From NCBI GenBank assembly GCA_900469345.1, contig UBWZ01000015.1, positions 1 through 64,000 of the forward strand: 64,000 nucleotides of DNA, in the 5' to 3' direction. Below the pieces are notes generated by a model, which saw nothing but the letters and a program-made list of their open reading frames with translations, was not told the DNA's origin and searched no databases. Within the stretch, counting starts at the first letter, position 1, and every line of letters begins with the position of its first letter. Below are positions 1-8,550 of this stretch, piece after piece. A program made the translations under genes and the position numbers. The DNA is from Hyphomicrobiales bacterium. GTDB lineage: Bacteria > Pseudomonadota > Alphaproteobacteria > Rhizobiales > Rhizobiaceae.

Positions 1-485
1 TGGCGCTGGCCGCCGGAAAACATGTGCGGATAGCGGTTGTAGTGCTCCGGGCCGAGGCCGACCTTGGTCAGCATCTGGTTGGCGCGGTCGCGGCGCTCCG
101 AGGCCGGCATGTCGGTGTTGATGGCGAGCGGTTCGCCGAGCACGTCGCCGATCTTCTGGCGCGGGTTGAGCGAGCCATAGGGGTTCTGGAAGACGATCTG
201 CACCTTCTGGCGCATGTCGGCGGTCAGATGTCCCGGGCGGGTGTCCACCTTGCTGCCGTCGATCAAAAGCTCGCCGGCGGTCGGCTCGTCGATGAAGGTG
301 ATCATCCGGGCAAGCGTCGACTTGCCGCAGCCGCTCTCGCCGACGATCGCCAGCGTCTTGCCGCGCTCCAGCCTGAAGGAAACGCCCTTGACGGCGTGCA
401 CGGTCTTCTTCGGCTTGAACAGCCCGCCGGGCAGTTCGTAGTCGCGCCTGATGTCGCGCAGTTCGAGCATGGTGTTGTCGCTCAT
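1..485 (-). CDS. dppF: Dipeptide ABC transporter ATPase DppF-like (partial)
   Basis: This is the N-terminal part (about 161 residues) of a peptide ABC transporter ATPase; the frame runs off the left edge of the window. Walker A GESGCGKST lies at residues 49-57, and the frame leaves the window in the signature motif (FSGGQRQ). With DppD it should form the cytoplasmic ATPase pair that powers import through DppB/DppC. The ATG overlaps the TGA of dppD as ATGA, so the two genes are probably translationally coupled; it is the last visible gene of a leftward dppABCDF operon. The C-terminal oligopeptide-transporter domain lies outside the window. The DppF rather than OppF name rests on the clear DppA at the head of the operon. 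Confidence 0.9.
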   Translation of the reverse strand, partial: MSDNTMLELRDIRRDYELPGGLFKPKKTVHAVKGVSFRLERGKTLAIVGESGCGKSTLARMITFIDEPTAGELLIDGSKVDTRPGHLTADMRQKVQIVFQNPYGSLNPRQKIGDVLGEPLAINTDMPASERRDRANQMLTKVGLGPEHYNRYPHMFSGGQR

Positions 486-1354
486 GCGTTTACTCCGTTC
501 ATTCCCGCCGAAGGGGCAGGCTCCGGATTGCCGTCGAAGAAATCGGAGACCGTGGTCAGGCGGTCGCCGGTGGCATTTTCCGGCAAGGCCGCCAGAAGCG
601 CCTTGGTGTAGTTGCTCTTGGGGTTTTCGAAGAGGGAGAGCACATCGGCCTCCTCCATCTTCTTACCCTTGTACTGGACGACCACCCGGTCGGCGGTTTC
701 GGCGACCACGCCCATGTCATGGGTGATCATGATCAGGCCCATGCCGGTGCGGACCTGCAGGTCCATGATGAGGTCGAGGATCTGCTTCTGGATGGTGACG
801 TCGAGCGCCGTGGTCGGCTCGTCGGCGATCAGAAGCTTGGGGTCGCAGGCGATCGCGATGGCGATCATCACGCGCTGGCACTGGCCGCCGGACATCTGGT
901 GCGGAAAGCTGCCGAGGCGTTCTTCCGGATTGGGCAGGCCGACCAGCTTGAAAAGCTCGATGGCGCGGGCGCGGCGGGCTTGTCTGTCGAGGCCGAGGTG
1001 GATGCGCAGCACTTCCTCGATCTGGAAGCCGACCGTGAAGCAGGGGTTGAGGCTGGCGACAGGCTCCTGGAAGATCATCGCGATGTCCTTGCCGATCAGC
1101 GCCCGCCGCTCGGTGGCGCTGATCTTCTGGATGTCGCGGCCTTCAAACAGCATGCGGTCGGCGGTGATCTTGGCGGTCCAGGGCAGCAGGCCCATGACGG
1201 CGAGCATGGCCACGGACTTGCCCGAGCCGCTTTCGCCGACGATCGCCAGCACTTCGCCCTTTTCGACCGAGAGCGAGACACCGTCGACGGCCTTGAACCA
1301 GCCTGTCGAGGTTTCGAACTGGACGGTGAGATTGTCGATTTGCAGAAGCGCCAT
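482..1354 (-). CDS. dppD: Dipeptide ABC transporter ATPase DppD-like
   Basis: ATPase subunit of a peptide importer, 290 residues. Walker A GESGSGKS is at about residues 40-47, the signature region reads MSGGQCQRV, and Walker B is LLIADEPT; a C-terminal segment with NYTKALLAALP is typical of the oligopeptide/dipeptide subfamily. A Cys replaces the usual Gln/Arg after SGGQ, which is a mild oddity. At 290 residues it is somewhat shorter than many DppD proteins (about 320-330), mainly at the C-terminus. It starts 3 bp after the dppC stop and ends in a 4-bp overlap with dppF, which supports one operon. It works at the cytoplasmic face of the inner membrane, hydrolysing ATP for peptide uptake. Confidence 0.93.
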   Translation of the reverse strand: MALLQIDNLTVQFETSTGWFKAVDGVSLSVEKGEVLAIVGESGSGKSVAMLAVMGLLPWTAKITADRMLFEGRDIQKISATERRALIGKDIAMIFQEPVASLNPCFTVGFQIEEVLRIHLGLDRQARRARAIELFKLVGLPNPEERLGSFPHQMSGGQCQRVMIAIAIACDPKLLIADEPTTALDVTIQKQILDLIMDLQVRTGMGLIMITHDMGVVAETADRVVVQYKGKKMEEADVLSLFENPKSNYTKALLAALPENATGDRLTTVSDFFDGNPEPAPSAGMNGVNA

Positions 1355-1357
1355 GGA

Positions 1358-2281
1358 TCAGGACCTCTTCAGTTTGGGGTCGAGCGCATCGCGCAATCCG
1401 TCGCCCATCAGGTTGATGGCGAGAACGGTGATGAGGATGGCGAGGCCCGGGAAGGTGACGACCCACCAGGCGCGCAGGATGAATTCCCGCGCTTCGGCCA
1501 GCATCGTGCCCCATTCGGGGGCCGGCGGCTGGGCGCCCATGCCGAGGAAGCCGAGGGCGGCTGCGTCGAGGATGGCGTTGGAAAAGGAGAGCGTCGCCTG
1601 GACGATCAGCGGCGCCGTGCAGTTGGGCAAGATGGTGCGGAACATCAGCCGCAGCGGGCCGGCGCCGGCAAGCCTTGCGGCGGTCACGTAGTCGCGGCTC
1701 TTTTCGCCCATCACGGCGGCGCGCGTCAGGCGCACGAAATGCGGCTGCAGCGTCAGCGCGATGGCAATCATGCCGTTGGTGAGGCTCGGGCCGAGGATGG
1801 CGACCAGAACCAGCGCCAGCAGCAGCGACGGGAAGGCGAGGATGATGTCCATCACGCGCATGATCACGGTATCGACCCAGCCGCGGTAGAAACCGGCAAT
1901 CAGGCCGACGAGGATGCCGCCGGTGAGCGACAGCGTGGTGACGAAGACGCCGATGAACAGCGAGTACTGGGCGCCGTAGATGAGCCTCGAAAGGATATCG
2001 CGGCCGACCGGGTCGGTGCCGAGCAGGTAGGCGGAGCGTCCGCCATCGGCCCAGGCGGGCGGCAGCAGCACGGCGTCGCGGTTCTGCTCGAAGGGCGAAT
2101 GCGGGGCGATCAGCCCGGCAAACACGGCCACGAAAACGAGGATGACGAAGACCACGAGCCCGATCACCGCGCCGCGGTTTTCGGAAAAGTAGAACCAGAA
2201 CTCGCGCAGCATCTGGCGCCGCAGAGCGGAGCTCGACAGGACCTGCGGTGAGTTGTCGATATCGGTAATGGTGTCGGCCAT
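1358..2281 (-). CDS. dppC: Dipeptide ABC transporter permease DppC-like
   Basis: Inner-membrane permease of the peptide importer, 307 residues. It has an N-terminal cytoplasmic stretch of about 40 residues, a first membrane helix (about 37-57: AVIGLVVFVILVFVAVFAGL), the conserved LLGTDPVGRDILSRLIYGAQYS region in the periplasmic loop, and a C-terminal BPD_transp_1 domain with the EAA-like loop around SRDYVTAARLAGAGPLRLMF. Translation begins at the ATG at 2281, preceded by a GGAG Shine-Dalgarno. It lies 26 bp downstream of dppB and 3 bp upstream of dppD. With DppB it forms the channel heterodimer. Confidence 0.94.
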   Translation of the reverse strand: MADTITDIDNSPQVLSSSALRRQMLREFWFYFSENRGAVIGLVVFVILVFVAVFAGLIAPHSPFEQNRDAVLLPPAWADGGRSAYLLGTDPVGRDILSRLIYGAQYSLFIGVFVTTLSLTGGILVGLIAGFYRGWVDTVIMRVMDIILAFPSLLLALVLVAILGPSLTNGMIAIALTLQPHFVRLTRAAVMGEKSRDYVTAARLAGAGPLRLMFRTILPNCTAPLIVQATLSFSNAILDAAALGFLGMGAQPPAPEWGTMLAEAREFILRAWWVVTFPGLAILITVLAINLMGDGLRDALDPKLKRS

Positions 2282-2307
2282 GGGATTTTTCTCCTTCTAC
2301 TGCCGGG

Positions 2308-3312
2308 TCAGTGCCTGATTCTCGGATTGATCAGGCCGTAGAGCAGATCGACGATCAGATTGACGAACATGATGATCGCCGCGATCAGCAGCAGGCCGCC
2401 CTGGATGACGGGGTAGTCGCGCCGGAAGACGCTGTCGACCATCCACTTGCCGATGCCCGGCCAGGAGAAGATGGTTTCGGTCAGGATGGCGCCGGCCAGC
2501 ATGACGCCGATCTGCAGGCCGATGGTGGTGATGACCGGGATCATGGCGTTGCGCAGGGCGTGGATGCCGACGACGCGGAAGGGCGACAGGCCCTTGGCGC
2601 GGGCGGTGCGGACGTAGTCTTCCGACAGCACTTCCAGCATGGCCGAGCGCGTCTGGCGGGCGATGACGGCGAGCGGAATGGTGGCGAGCACGATCGAGGG
2701 CAGCGCCAGGTGGCTGATGGCCGACGAGAAGGCGCCCTTTTGCCCGGACATCAGCGAGTCGATCAGCATGAAGCCGGTGACCGGCTTGAAATAGAACATC
2801 AGCGAGATGCGACCGGACACCGGGAACCATTGCAGGGTGCCGGAGAACAGGATGATCAGCAGCAGGCCCCACCAGAAGATCGGCATGGAATAGCCGACCA
2901 GCGCGATGCCCATCAGCCCCTGGTCGAAGACCGAGCCGCGCTTGATGGCGGCGATCATGCCGGCCGGAATGCCGAGCGCGATGGCGATGATGATGGCGCA
3001 GAAGGAGAGTTCGACGGTCGCCGGAAACAGCGCCCAGAACTGGGTGAGGATCGGCGTCTTCGAGACGATCGACGAGCCGAAGTCGCCGGTCAGGATGCCG
3101 CCCAGATAATCGAAGTACTGGATGATCATCGGCCGGTCCATGCCGAGCGCATGGCTGATCTGCGCGTGCCGCTCCGGCGACATGACGCGCTCGCCCGACA
3201 GAAGCGCCACGGGATCGCCCGGCAAAAGCCGGATGAACGAAAAGGCGATGATCGAGACCCCGATAAAGGTCGGGATCAAAACGGCGAGGCGCCGCAACAG
3301 GAAGCCAAACAT
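2308..3312 (-). CDS. dppB: Dipeptide ABC transporter permease DppB-like
   Basis: Inner-membrane permease, 334 residues. It opens directly with a membrane helix (FLLRRLAVLIPTFIGVSIIA), followed by the periplasmic RLLPGDPV motif typical of DppB/OppB, and ends with several helices of the BPD_transp_1 domain; the EAA-type coupling loop is around YVRTARAKGLSPFRVV. The ATG at 3312 has an AAGG ribosome site seven bases upstream. It is separated from dppA by 157 bp containing a strong hairpin (3419-3449), so its expression is probably set by read-through from dppA. It partners with DppC. Confidence 0.94.
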   Translation of the reverse strand: MFGFLLRRLAVLIPTFIGVSIIAFSFIRLLPGDPVALLSGERVMSPERHAQISHALGMDRPMIIQYFDYLGGILTGDFGSSIVSKTPILTQFWALFPATVELSFCAIIIAIALGIPAGMIAAIKRGSVFDQGLMGIALVGYSMPIFWWGLLLIILFSGTLQWFPVSGRISLMFYFKPVTGFMLIDSLMSGQKGAFSSAISHLALPSIVLATIPLAVIARQTRSAMLEVLSEDYVRTARAKGLSPFRVVGIHALRNAMIPVITTIGLQIGVMLAGAILTETIFSWPGIGKWMVDSVFRRDYPVIQGGLLLIAAIIMFVNLIVDLLYGLINPRIRH

Positions 3313-3418
3313 CGGAAACCTTCAGTGGTCGTGGTCTTGAGCGGGCCGAGCCCGTGTCAAGCCATGGCAATGGCAAATCTGGCGTCTGCGCCTGATTTTT
3401 GGGCGTCTCATAAGAAAA

Positions 3419-3449
3419 TGCCGCGGGAAACGCAACGCATCCCGCGGCA
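3419..3449 (-). terminator. dppA-dppB intercistronic hairpin (attenuator)
   Basis: A perfect 10-bp inverted repeat (TGCCGCGGGA at 3419-3428, TCCCGCGGCA at 3440-3449, 11-nt loop) lies 20 bp beyond the dppA stop. On the transcribed minus strand it is followed by TTTTCTTA, so it resembles a rho-independent terminator. In binding-protein operons such a hairpin usually lets the binding protein be made in excess over the membrane parts; that role is inferred here. Confidence 0.7.
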
Positions 3450-3469
3450 AAATCGTCGTGAACTAGCGA

Positions 3470-5065
3470 TTACTCAGCGATATCGACCGCTTCGAAGGTG
3501 AAATCGCCAAGCGGGCTCTGGGTAAAGCCGGTCACACCCTTGGCCATCGGCACGATGGCGAGGGAGTGGTCGATGGTTGCCCAGGGTGCGTCCTTCTTGA
3601 AGACTTCCTGTGCCTGCGCGTAGAGCTTGGTGCGTTCGCCCTGGTCGGCGACGACCTTGGCCTTCTTCACCAGATCGTCGAACTCCTTGTTGCACCACTG
3701 CGCACGGTTGTTGCCGCCGACGGCATCGCAGCCGAGCAGGGTGTCGAGGAAGTTGTCCGGATCGCCGTTGTCGCCGGTCCAGCCCATGATGGCGGCGCCA
3801 TCGCGGTCCTTGGCCTTGGAGCGCTGCAGGTATTCGGCCCATTCGAAGGACACGATCTCGACCTTGACGCCGATCTTGGCGAAATCGTCCTGGATGATTT
3901 CAGCAGCGCGGCGGGCGTTGAGCATGTAGGGGCGCGATACGGGCATCGCCCAGACCTTCATGGAGAGGTCCTTGACGCCGGCATCGGCCAGCATCTTCTT
4001 GGCGGCTTCGAGGTCGTAGCTGTCGTCCTTGACGCTCTTGTTGTAGGACCACATCGTCGGCGGGATCGGGTTGGTGGCCGGTGTTGCCATGCCCTGGAAG
4101 ACGGCGTCGACGATGGCCTTCTTGTTGATGGCCTTGTTCAGCGCCTTGCGCACTTCGACCTTGTCGAACGGAGCCTGGGTCGTGTTGTAGGCGAGGTAGG
4201 CGATGTTGAGGCCTTCCTGCTCCATGACCTTGAGGTTCTTGTCGGACTTCATCGACTGCACGTCGGCAGCGTTCGGATAGGGCATCAGGTGGCATTCGCC
4301 GGCCTTCAGCTTCTGGTAGCGAACAGCGGCATCGGTGGTGATGGCGAAGACCAGGTCGTCGATCTTCGGAGCGGTGCCCCAGTAGTCGACGTTCTTCTTG
4401 TAGCGGATGACGGCATCCTGCTGGTAGCCGACGAAGGTGAAGGGACCGGTGCCGACCGGCATCTGGTTCAGCTGTTCGCGCTTGCCGGCCTTATCGAGGC
4501 TGTCGGCATATTCCTTCGACATGATCGAAGCGAACGGCATGGCCAGGTTGGCGAGGAAGGGAGCTTCCGGACGGTTGAGGGTGAACTTGACCGTCAGGTC
4601 GTCGACCTTCTCGATGGACTTGATGAGCTTGGGGAAGCCCATGCCTTCGGCATATTCCCAGGAAGTGCCGGTGACGTACTGATGCCATGCATCGTCCGTC
4701 TTGACCTGGCGACCGATCGAGAAGATCACGTCGTCGGCGTTCATGGCGCGGGTGGGGGTGAAGAAGTCGGTGGTCTGGAACTTGACGTTCGGACGCAGCT
4801 TGAAGGTGTAGACGGTGCCGTCGGCCGACAGTTCCCAGCTCTGGGCCAGCGCAGCTTCCGGCTGAGTCGTGCCCGGCTTGAACTCGAGCAGGCGGTTGTA
4901 GATCGGGTGAGCCGAGGCATCGAAGGTGGTGCCGGCAGTATAGAGGCCGGGGTCGAAGCCTTCCGGCGAGCCTTCCGAGCAATACACGAAAGTCTTTGCG
5001 CTGGCGGCGCCTGCAAAGAACGTGGCCGACAGCAGCGCTGCGGCAAGTGTCAGTCTGTATTTCAT
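3470..5065 (-). CDS. dppA: Periplasmic dipeptide-binding protein DppA
   Basis: Substrate-binding protein of the importer, 531 residues, SBP_bac_5 family. It has a Sec signal peptide (MKYRLTLAAALLSATFFAG...ASA, cleavage before KTFVYC) and the mature N-terminus VYCSEGSPEGFDPGLYTAGT, which is very close to the DppA signature known from E. coli and supports dipeptide (and possibly haem or aminolevulinate) binding rather than longer oligopeptides. The ATG at 5065 has a GGGAG ribosome site. It is the first gene of a leftward operon and stands divergent from the amidohydrolase at 5551. Family assignment is firm; the actual ligand is inferred. Confidence 0.95.
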   Translation of the reverse strand: MKYRLTLAAALLSATFFAGAASAKTFVYCSEGSPEGFDPGLYTAGTTFDASAHPIYNRLLEFKPGTTQPEAALAQSWELSADGTVYTFKLRPNVKFQTTDFFTPTRAMNADDVIFSIGRQVKTDDAWHQYVTGTSWEYAEGMGFPKLIKSIEKVDDLTVKFTLNRPEAPFLANLAMPFASIMSKEYADSLDKAGKREQLNQMPVGTGPFTFVGYQQDAVIRYKKNVDYWGTAPKIDDLVFAITTDAAVRYQKLKAGECHLMPYPNAADVQSMKSDKNLKVMEQEGLNIAYLAYNTTQAPFDKVEVRKALNKAINKKAIVDAVFQGMATPATNPIPPTMWSYNKSVKDDSYDLEAAKKMLADAGVKDLSMKVWAMPVSRPYMLNARRAAEIIQDDFAKIGVKVEIVSFEWAEYLQRSKAKDRDGAAIMGWTGDNGDPDNFLDTLLGCDAVGGNNRAQWCNKEFDDLVKKAKVVADQGERTKLYAQAQEVFKKDAPWATIDHSLAIVPMAKGVTGFTQSPLGDFTFEAVDIAE

Positions 5066-5550
5066 TTTAGTCTCCCAATGGTCCCTGGCAGAAGTTGATC
5101 CCGTCTGCCCGTTTTCACGTCGCCGAAACGTTGTGACGCGTCTCGAGCTGCTCTCTTCACCTCATGGCCGCAGGTCTTTTGCTTGCTGGCCACATTCTTT
5201 TCTCCTGGCGGCCTGCAAACTGGTGTCGCATGCCAAAGTCTCTGCCACGGCCTGGGCTCTATTCTAAGAGCGCTGCTGCTGATGGAAAATTTTCCGCTTT
5301 TTGCCGAAATCCCCGCAACTTCTTCTTATTATCGACGCACTCGTTAGTTCTGCCGGCGGCCGTGGCGCGGGAGCATAGCGATTATGATGTCGTTGTCGAG
5401 ATACTAAGATTCGCGCTTTGATCACAGTTAACATGGTCCGGCCCATGCCAGGTAGCGCCGACTTTTCTGCCGGCCTGCCGCATTGCCATCATCGGAGAAT
5501 GGAGTAGGTTTCGCCCCTTCCGCCAAACGACCGCTGCAGAGGCTCATGAC
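5066..5550. other. Divergent intergenic region, dppA / amidohydrolase
   Basis: 485 bp without a convincing gene; short open frames here lack ribosome sites and protein-like composition. It is AT-richer than its surroundings between about 5270 and 5430 and contains a perfect 12-bp palindrome, GGAAAATTTTCC, at 5284-5295. It must hold the promoters of the leftward dpp operon and the rightward amidohydrolase. I could not place -35/-10 elements with confidence. Confidence 0.6.
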
Positions 5551-6984
5551 ATGACGACAGGCACTTCCAATTCCCCGCAGGTGTGGGATCTGATCGACCG
5601 CAACAGCCCGGCTTTCATCGCGCTCGCGGACCGCGTCTGGGAGACGCCGGAAACCTGCTACATGGAGACCGCGTCTGCCGCGGCACACCGGGAAATGCTT
5701 GAAACGCAGGGCTTTCGCATCACCGAGAACGTCGCGGACATTCCGACCGCGCTGATCGGCGAGGCCGGCGAGGGCGGTCCCGTGATCGCCATCCTCGGCG
5801 AATACGATGCGCTGGCCGGGCTCAGCCAAAAGGCCGGCGCGGTCAGCCATGATCCGATCACGCCGAATGCCAACGGCCACGGCTGCGGCCACAATCTGCT
5901 CGGCTCGGCGTCGCTGCTTGCGGCGACGGCCATCAAGGACTGGCTGAAGGAGACCGGCACAGCCGGTCGGGTCAGGTACTACGGTTGCCCCGCCGAGGAA
6001 GGCGGCGCCGCCAAGGCCTTCATGGTGCGCGCCGGCGTCTTCGACGACGTCGATATCGCGATCAGCTGGCATCCGAGCAATTTTGCCGGCGTGCAGCGGG
6101 AAACCTCGCTTGCCAACTGCCGCGTCGACTTCACCTTCACCGGCAAGGCGGCCCACGCGGCGGCCGTGCCGGAGCTTGGCCGCAGCGCGCTCGATGCCGT
6201 GGAACTGATGAGCGTCGGCGTCAACTACATGCGCGAACACATGCCGCAGGATTGCCGCATCCACTACGCCGTCCTCGATTCCGGGGGCATCTCCCCCAAT
6301 GTCGTGCAGGCGCATGCGAAGGTCCGCTACGTGGTGCGCTCGCCGGAGCTGCAGGGGCTGATCACGCTGATCGAGCGGGTCAAGAAGGTCGCCGAGGGTG
6401 CGGCGCTGATGACCGAGACCAAGGTCGAAAGCACGATCCTCGCCGGCGTCTCGAACCTCGTCGTCAACACGCCGCTGATGGACGTGATGCAGGATGTCTG
6501 GGACAATATGGGGCCGCCGGCCTTCGACGGTGAGGATATCGCCTTTGCCGAACAGATCCGCGCCACGCTGACGCCGCAGGACGTGGCGGCGAGCTGGGCG
6601 CAGGAGCGGCTGGAAGAACGCGACGTGCCGCTGGCCGACTTCATTCTTCCGGGCCACAAGGATGTCCGGCAGATGGGCGGCTCGACGGATGTCGGCGATG
6701 TCAGCTGGGTGGTGCCGACCGTGCAGGCCTACGGCCCGACGCTTGCCATCGGCACCCAGCTGCACACCTGGCAGGTGGTCGCGCAGGGCAAGAGCCCGCT
6801 CGCGCACAAGGGCATGGTCTCGGCCGCTAAGGCGATGGCGGCAACCGGGCTTGCGGCACTGACGAGCGAGCAGCTGCGCGAAGCGGCCTGGGCCGACCTC
6901 AAGAAGCGCCGCAAGGGGCAGGATTACGTCAGCCCGATCCCCGAAGGAGCCGAGCCGCCGATCGCCGCCATGACGGTCAAGTAG
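5551..6984 (+). CDS. M20 family amidohydrolase, AbgB-like
   Basis: Cytosolic zinc amidohydrolase of the M20D family, 477 residues, close in length to AbgB (p-aminobenzoyl-glutamate hydrolase subunit B, about 480). Metal-site motifs are visible: GHGCGHN near residue 110, CPAEEGG with the catalytic Glu near 150, and a late His in GSTDVGDVSW / MVSAAK. These enzymes remove an acyl or aryl group from an amino acid amide. It reads away from the dpp operon and is followed 132 bp later by an aminotransferase, so a peptide or acyl-amino-acid catabolic set is plausible. Substrate is unknown; there is no AbgA partner next to it. Confidence 0.85.
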   Translation: MTTGTSNSPQVWDLIDRNSPAFIALADRVWETPETCYMETASAAAHREMLETQGFRITENVADIPTALIGEAGEGGPVIAILGEYDALAGLSQKAGAVSHDPITPNANGHGCGHNLLGSASLLAATAIKDWLKETGTAGRVRYYGCPAEEGGAAKAFMVRAGVFDDVDIAISWHPSNFAGVQRETSLANCRVDFTFTGKAAHAAAVPELGRSALDAVELMSVGVNYMREHMPQDCRIHYAVLDSGGISPNVVQAHAKVRYVVRSPELQGLITLIERVKKVAEGAALMTETKVESTILAGVSNLVVNTPLMDVMQDVWDNMGPPAFDGEDIAFAEQIRATLTPQDVAASWAQERLEERDVPLADFILPGHKDVRQMGGSTDVGDVSWVVPTVQAYGPTLAIGTQLHTWQVVAQGKSPLAHKGMVSAAKAMAATGLAALTSEQLREAAWADLKKRRKGQDYVSPIPEGAEPPIAAMTVK

Positions 6985-7116
6985 CAGCGTGGCTGATGCT
7001 GCTGTCAAATCTTTTGAGGCTCGGCAGCAGCGTCCGGCATGGTTTGTGCGTGTCCGGCACTGTCCAGTTTTTCCGTTTGCCCCTATGACAGGGGTATCAA
7101 TCCAGGAGGTTCGAAC

Positions 7117-8472
7117 GTGACCATTCAGCCCAACTCCATCGAAGCCCGGGACCGGGCCTACCATCTCCACTCCTATACGAACGCCCGCGCGCTCGAACGA
7201 GACGGAGCGGTGGTGATGGAGCGCGGCGAGGGGATCTACGTCTACGACAACACCGGCAAGCAGTATATCGAAGGCATGGCCGGGCTCTGGAGCGTCGGCG
7301 TCGGCTTCGGCGAAAGCCGTCTGGTGGAGGCTGCCGCCCGGCAGATGTCCAAGCTGCCCTACTACCATACGTTCACGGCGCGCAGCCACGGCCCCGCCAT
7401 CGATCTCGCCGAGAAGCTGATCCAGATGGCGCCGGTGCCGATGTCGAAGGCCTATTTCACCAATTCGGGATCCGAGGCCAATGACACGGCCATCAAGATG
7501 GTCTGGTATCGCTCGAACGCGCTCGGCAAGCCCGAGAAGAAGAAGATCATCTCGCGCATCAAAGGCTATCATGGCGTCACGATCGCCAGCGCCAGCCTGA
7601 CCGGCCTGCCCAACAACCACCGCTCCTTCGACCTGCCGCTGCCGATGATTCTGCATACGAGCTGCCCGCATTACCGTGCCTTCAAGCAGGACGGCGAAAC
7701 GGAGGCGGCGTTCGTCGCGCGCTGCGCCCAGGAGCTGGAAGATCTGATCCTGCGTGAGGGGCCCGAAACGGTCGCCGCCTTCATCGGCGAGCCGCTGATG
7801 GGCGCCGGTGGCGTGATCGTGCCGCCGCAGGGCTACTGGGAGGCCATCCAGGTGGTCTTGAAGAAATACGATATCCTGCTGATCGCCGACGAGGTGATCT
7901 GCGGGTTCGGCCGCACCGGCGAGATGTTCGGCACCACGACGTTCGGGCTGCAGCCCGACATCATGACGCTGTCGAAGCAGATGTCGTCGTCCTACCAGCC
8001 GATCTCGGCCCTTCTGATCAACGACAACGTCTACCAGCCGATGGCCGACGAGAGCGCCAAGATCGGCACGTTCGGCCACGGCGTCACCGCCGCCGGCCAT
8101 CCGGTGGCAGCGGCCGTCGCGCTCGAAAACATCGCCATCATCGAGGAGCGCAACCTGCTCGGCAACGTCCAGGCGCTGGCGCCGAAGTTCCAGAGCCGGC
8201 TGAAGGCGCTGGAAGGCCATCCGCTGGCGATCGAAGCCCGCGGCATGGGGTTGATCGGCGCGCTCGAGCTGAAACCCCGCGAGGGCTTTGCCGCCGGCCA
8301 GCTCGGACCCAAGCTGTTTGCCATCATGATCGAAAAGGGCCTGATCGCCAGGGCGATCGGCGACTCGCTGGCGCTCTGCCCGCCGATGATCATTACCGAG
8401 GCACAGATCGATACGATCTTCGACACGTTCGAGGCATCGCTGGAGGCTTTCGAAAAGCAATTGGCAGCCTGA
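7117..8472 (+). CDS. Class III (aspartate aminotransferase family) PLP transaminase
   Basis: PLP-dependent omega-amino acid or diamine transaminase, 451 residues. I chose the GTG at 7117 because a perfect AGGAGG (7104-7109) sits seven bases upstream and homologues of this type start near this point; an upstream in-frame start would add 26 unlikely residues. Motifs: the cofactor-phosphate loop in NSGSEANDTAIKMVWY, the Asp of LLIADEVICGFGRTG, and the Schiff-base Lys in TLSKQMSSSYQPISA. It probably transfers an amino group to pyruvate or another oxoacid. It follows the amidohydrolase and may act on its product. The exact substrate cannot be told from sequence; beta-alanine, GABA, putrescine and taurine are all possible. 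Confidence 0.88.
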   Translation: MTIQPNSIEARDRAYHLHSYTNARALERDGAVVMERGEGIYVYDNTGKQYIEGMAGLWSVGVGFGESRLVEAAARQMSKLPYYHTFTARSHGPAIDLAEKLIQMAPVPMSKAYFTNSGSEANDTAIKMVWYRSNALGKPEKKKIISRIKGYHGVTIASASLTGLPNNHRSFDLPLPMILHTSCPHYRAFKQDGETEAAFVARCAQELEDLILREGPETVAAFIGEPLMGAGGVIVPPQGYWEAIQVVLKKYDILLIADEVICGFGRTGEMFGTTTFGLQPDIMTLSKQMSSSYQPISALLINDNVYQPMADESAKIGTFGHGVTAAGHPVAAAVALENIAIIEERNLLGNVQALAPKFQSRLKALEGHPLAIEARGMGLIGALELKPREGFAAGQLGPKLFAIMIEKGLIARAIGDSLALCPPMIITEAQIDTIFDTFEASLEAFEKQLAA

Positions 8473-8483
8473 TCCGCCGCCGT

Positions 8484-8510
8484 CGCGCCCGGGAACCTTA
8501 TTCGGGCGCG
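8484..8510 (+). terminator. Hairpin after aminotransferase
   Basis: Perfect 8-bp inverted repeat CGCGCCCG (8484-8491) / CGGGCGCG (8503-8510), 11-nt loop, starting 11 bp after the aminotransferase stop. No T-run follows, so it may be a processing or pausing hairpin rather than a classic terminator. Confidence 0.4.
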
Positions 8511-8550
8511 TGCGATTGCAGCAAGCATGGGGCCGCCTATATTCCGCCTC

